From Aquisalimonas lutea (GTDB lineage: Bacteria > Pseudomonadota > Gammaproteobacteria > Nitrococcales > Aquisalimonadaceae), in contig NZ_JAUFPK010000005.1 in the NCBI RefSeq assembly GCF_030409225.1, forward strand, positions 172,900 to 236,899: a DNA stretch of 64,000 nucleotides, in the 5' to 3' direction. Positions 61,802-64,000 of this stretch are shown piece after piece (the first letter of the stretch is position 1; each line of letters starts with the position of its first letter). The notes beneath the pieces are model-generated. The model worked only from the letters and a program-made list of their open reading frames with translations, ran no database searches and was not told the DNA's origin. The position numbers were made by a program, and so were the translations under genes.

Positions 61802-62872
61802 TCACGCCCCGGTGGGCGCCCCCGCCAGCCCGTACGCCCCGGCAAGCCAGTCGACGATCTCCCGCGCCGCGGGATGGTCGTAGGCCGCGTAGCGGGCCCG
61901 CAGCTCGCCGCGCTCACCGTCCGTCAGGCGATCGCGGCCGCGGTCGACCAGCAGCGCCAGGTCGGCCATGACCCGGGCGCCGAGCTCCGCGCCCAGGACC
62001 GTCTCGGCGGCCTGGCGCTGGGCCCGGGCGTAGCGGTAGCTGGCGTGGGCGCGGTAGCTCGCGGGCAGGGTCAGCGCCGGGATGCAGCTCAGCCACGGCT
62101 GCAGCGCCGGGTTGATGGCGTGGCCGGCGACGGCATTGGCCAGGGACGAGGGACGGCCGGTGAAGCCCCGCAGGTGCAGGTGCTGGCCCATGACGGCCCC
62201 GTCGTTGACCGGGTAGTTGTCCCACAGGACCGGCCGGCGGCGGAGCTGCTCCGTGACCGGGCGCAGCTCGCCCAGGGTGATCTCCGCGGGGCAGATCTCC
62301 TCGCCGGCCCAGTACACCCGGATGCCGCGGTCCAGGCCGCGCCCGAGCTCCGTGAGGTAGTGCTCCGGCCGCGGGCCGAAGAGCTGATCCAGCAGCGGAT
62401 CGTCGGAATAGTACGTGGGGCAGAGGAAGATCCGCGTGGCCGTGGTGGTGTCCGCCGCCCGGTGGGCGAGCTCGATCTGGCGCCCCGCCAGGCCGTCGGG
62501 GGCGTCCCCCGCCAGGTCGTCGAACAGCAGCACCAGGTCGTCGACGCCGAGCTCGTTGATCTCCAGCAGCCTCCGGTGCAACGCGGCCAGGCCGTGATCG
62601 TCGAGCCCGGCCTGCAGCCCGGCCGGACTGAGGCCCACGCCGAAGCGCGTGCCGTGTTCCCGGCAGTGCTCCCCGAACGCCGTCAGTTCCTGCCGCGCGG
62701 CCTCGGGCCAGGGGCTCGTCCAGTCGTCACGGACGTGGGGGTCGGCCTTGGGCGCATAGTGATGGAAGCGGTAGCCGTGCCCGGCGAGCAGCGCGGTGAC
62801 CTCGCGGCGCGCCTGCCACGACCATGGGGGACCGTAGTAGCCCTCGATGACGCCCAGTTCCGGATCGCCCAT
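61802..62872 (-). CDS. GH84-type beta-N-acetylglucosaminidase-like protein
   Basis: 356-residue protein resembling the catalytic domain of bacterial O-GlcNAcase/hyaluronidase enzymes (GH84). GVIEGYYGPPWSWQARREVT is the N-terminal barrel signature, and VDDLVLLFDDLAGD carries the paired acids D118 and D119 expected for substrate-assisted cleavage. YWAGEEICPAEITLGEL and RPVLWDNYPVNDG are further conserved parts. No signal peptide is seen, so it would be cytosolic. The substrate is unknown: GlcNAc-modified protein, cell-wall fragment or a GlcNAc-bearing sugar. Confidence 0.87.
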   Translation of the reverse strand: MGDPELGVIEGYYGPPWSWQARREVTALLAGHGYRFHHYAPKADPHVRDDWTSPWPEAARQELTAFGEHCREHGTRFGVGLSPAGLQAGLDDHGLAALHRRLLEINELGVDDLVLLFDDLAGDAPDGLAGRQIELAHRAADTTTATRIFLCPTYYSDDPLLDQLFGPRPEHYLTELGRGLDRGIRVYWAGEEICPAEITLGELRPVTEQLRRRPVLWDNYPVNDGAVMGQHLHLRGFTGRPSSLANAVAGHAINPALQPWLSCIPALTLPASYRAHASYRYARAQRQAAETVLGAELGARVMADLALLVDRGRDRLTDGERGELRARYAAYDHPAAREIVDWLAGAYGLAGAPTGA

Positions 62873-62885
62873 GCGTGTGGTTTCC

Positions 62886-63326
62886 TCAGGCGCGTTCGCC
62901 GTAGATGTAGCGGGTCAGGTCGTCGATGGTGTGCTCCTGCTCGCTGATCGCCCACTTGGTCAGGTCTCCGGCGGAGACGATGCCCAGCAGCGTATCGCCG
63001 TCGTAGACGGGCAGGTGACGCAGGCGCTTGTCGGTACACAGGGCCATGGCCTCGCCGACGGTCAGGGCCGGCGTCACCGTGGCGATCTCGGTGGTCATGA
63101 CGTCATGTACCGCGGTCTGTCGCGGGTTCAGCCCGGCGTGGATGACGCGTTTCATGAGGTCCCGCTCCGTGAACAGCCCCATGAGCCGGCCGTGGTCCAT
63201 GACCATGATGCAGCCGACGTTGCTGTTGGACATGATGTCCACCGCCTCCTGTACCGTTGCGTCGCTTGCCACGGTGAACAGGGCCTGGGGCTTTTCCTTG
63301 AGTATCGTGCCGAGCCTCGTTTCCAT
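62886..63326 (-). CDS. Tandem CBS-domain protein
   Basis: 146-residue protein consisting of two CBS modules (about 12-66, VASDATVQEAVDIMSNSNVG, and 76-132, VTPALTVGEAMALCTDKRLR), which usually bind adenine nucleotides as energy or redox sensors. No catalytic domain is attached; a partner is unknown. The next gene on the strand, the GH84-like protein, starts 13 bases after its stop, so they may be cotranscribed. Confidence 0.92.
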   Translation of the reverse strand: METRLGTILKEKPQALFTVASDATVQEAVDIMSNSNVGCIMVMDHGRLMGLFTERDLMKRVIHAGLNPRQTAVHDVMTTEIATVTPALTVGEAMALCTDKRLRHLPVYDGDTLLGIVSAGDLTKWAISEQEHTIDDLTRYIYGERA

Positions 63327-63450
63327 TACTACGCCTCCCGATCGGGTTGGGAACCTGTTGCAAGCATAGCCAACACGTGGCCGCTGTGCTGCTTGCGCTG
63401 TTGCGGGCGGTTGCGAATAATGCGGCGTTCACAAGCAGTCGGGGCACGGC

Positions 63451-64000
63451 ATGGCCATCAGGGCGGTATTCTGGGATTTCGGCGGGGTGTTGACCACGAG
63501 CCCGTTCGAGAACTTCCAGCGCTACGAGCACGAGCACGGGCTGCCGCGGGACTTCCTGCGCACCATCAACGCCACGAACCCGGATACCAATGCCTGGGCG
63601 CGCTTCGAGCGCAGCGAGCTGGATCTGGACGCCTTCGACGCGGCCTTCGAGGCGGAGAGCCGGGCAGCGGGCCATCCGGTGCCCGGGCGCGACGTCATCC
63701 GCCTGCTCGCCGGCGAGCTGCGCCCGGAGATGGTGGCTGCGCTGGACCGCATCCGGGCCGCCTACCGGGTGGCGTGCATCACCAACAACGTGCGCGCCGG
63801 CGAGGGCCCGGGCATGCAGGTGGATGCGGACCGGGCGGCGGCGATCCAGGAGGTCATGGCGCGGTTCGAGCACGTGGTGGAGTCGTCGCGGCTCGGCCTG
63901 CGCAAGCCCGACCCGCGGATCTACCGCCACGCCTGCGAGGTGATGGCGGTCGCGCCGGAAGAGGTGGTCTATCTGGATGACCTGGGCGTCAACCTGAAGC
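63451..64000 (+). CDS. HAD-superfamily hydrolase (3' truncated by window end)
   Basis: At least 183 residues; the frame is still open at base 64000. FWDFGGVLTTSPFENF holds motif I (D-x-G), ACITNNVRAGEG the motif II Thr, SSRLGLRKPDPRIYRHACEV motif III Lys and VYLDDLGVNLK the start of motif IV acids. The type with 'DFGGVLTTS...' and a small cap resembles HAD proteins of the soluble epoxide hydrolase N-terminal domain or the acyl-CoA-dehydrogenase-linked phosphatases. GGGG lies about 7 bases before the ATG at 63451. Confidence 0.85.
   Translation, partial: MAIRAVFWDFGGVLTTSPFENFQRYEHEHGLPRDFLRTINATNPDTNAWARFERSELDLDAFDAAFEAESRAAGHPVPGRDVIRLLAGELRPEMVAALDRIRAAYRVACITNNVRAGEGPGMQVDADRAAAIQEVMARFEHVVESSRLGLRKPDPRIYRHACEVMAVAPEEVVYLDDLGVNLK

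Overview
The window is G+C-rich bacterial chromosome with dense, mostly operonic coding. Gene order and protein types (glyA-nrdR-ribD-ribE-ribBA-ribH-nusB-thiL-pgpA, an E. coli-type gshA, rimK, a ProQ-like RNA chaperone, a DUF945 protein) point to a gammaproteobacterium. A bacterial voltage-gated sodium channel with a TLESWS filter, together with the overall flavour, suggests a halophilic or alkaliphilic lineage such as the Ectothiorhodospiraceae. That placement is inference, not proof. No rRNA, tRNA, CRISPR array, prophage or insertion-sequence transposase was seen.

Layout. 1-803: 5'-truncated MmyB-type XRE regulator. 918-4506 (minus): rimB-like protease, rimK and ettA, a translation and ribosome-modification group; two large palindromes sit between rimK and ettA. 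4790-15891 (plus): glyA, nrdR, the riboflavin genes, nusB, thiL, pgpA, then an exported unknown, an unusual PtsI-like protein, a DksA/TraR zinc-finger protein, a Nudix hydrolase and a DUF1499 protein. 16176-22211: metallophosphoesterase, thiamine-binding-type small protein, DUF445 protein, sodium channel, ProQ-like protein (minus), YugP-like peptidase, macro-domain protein, PilZ protein. 22250-27346: a minus-strand multi-pass membrane protein, then a TetR-led acyl-CoA operon (enoyl-CoA hydratase, acyl-CoA synthetase, an intact and a degenerate hot-dog hydratase). 27436-32662: small zinc-ribbon protein, MacB/LolD-type ABC exporter with an AttH-like lipocalin partner, and a convergent TetR gene. 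32856-36917: gshA, quinone oxidoreductase, GNAT, sufT. 37079-46438: TtuC-like dehydrogenase, GABA-transaminase-like enzyme, methyltransferase, AEC carrier, succinate-semialdehyde dehydrogenase, 2-hydroxyacid dehydrogenase, aminotransferase, enoyl-CoA hydratase. 46856-53833: second enoyl-CoA hydratase, long acyl-CoA synthetase, CoA-binding protein, MetY, DUF945 protein, DECR-type reductase.

53923-61740 is a selenium island. It holds a NADH-dehydrogenase-like/SelD fusion that makes selenophosphate, SenB (selenosugar synthase) and SenA (selenoneine synthase), followed by a PhnCDE-like ABC importer with a duplicated permease that is plausibly a selenium oxyanion importer. Together they would take up selenium, activate it and build selenoneine, using hercynine made elsewhere. 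61802-64000 holds a GH84-type glycosidase, a CBS-domain protein and a HAD hydrolase cut by the window edge.

The most striking non-coding signal is a family of 200-230 bp palindromes (2667-2873, 2909-3110, 46491-46714, 47681-47907). Each has a conserved core of two hairpins with the same AGGGAT loop, enclosed by 30-34 bp inverted arms that are almost perfectly self-complementary within a copy but largely different between copies. One copy shows six compensatory base-pair changes in the hairpin stems with unchanged loops. Two further palindromes (15877-16149 and 18607-18713) have other sequences but the same outer-stem-plus-two-hairpins plan. In the first, one arm is the 3' end of a gene, including its stop codon.
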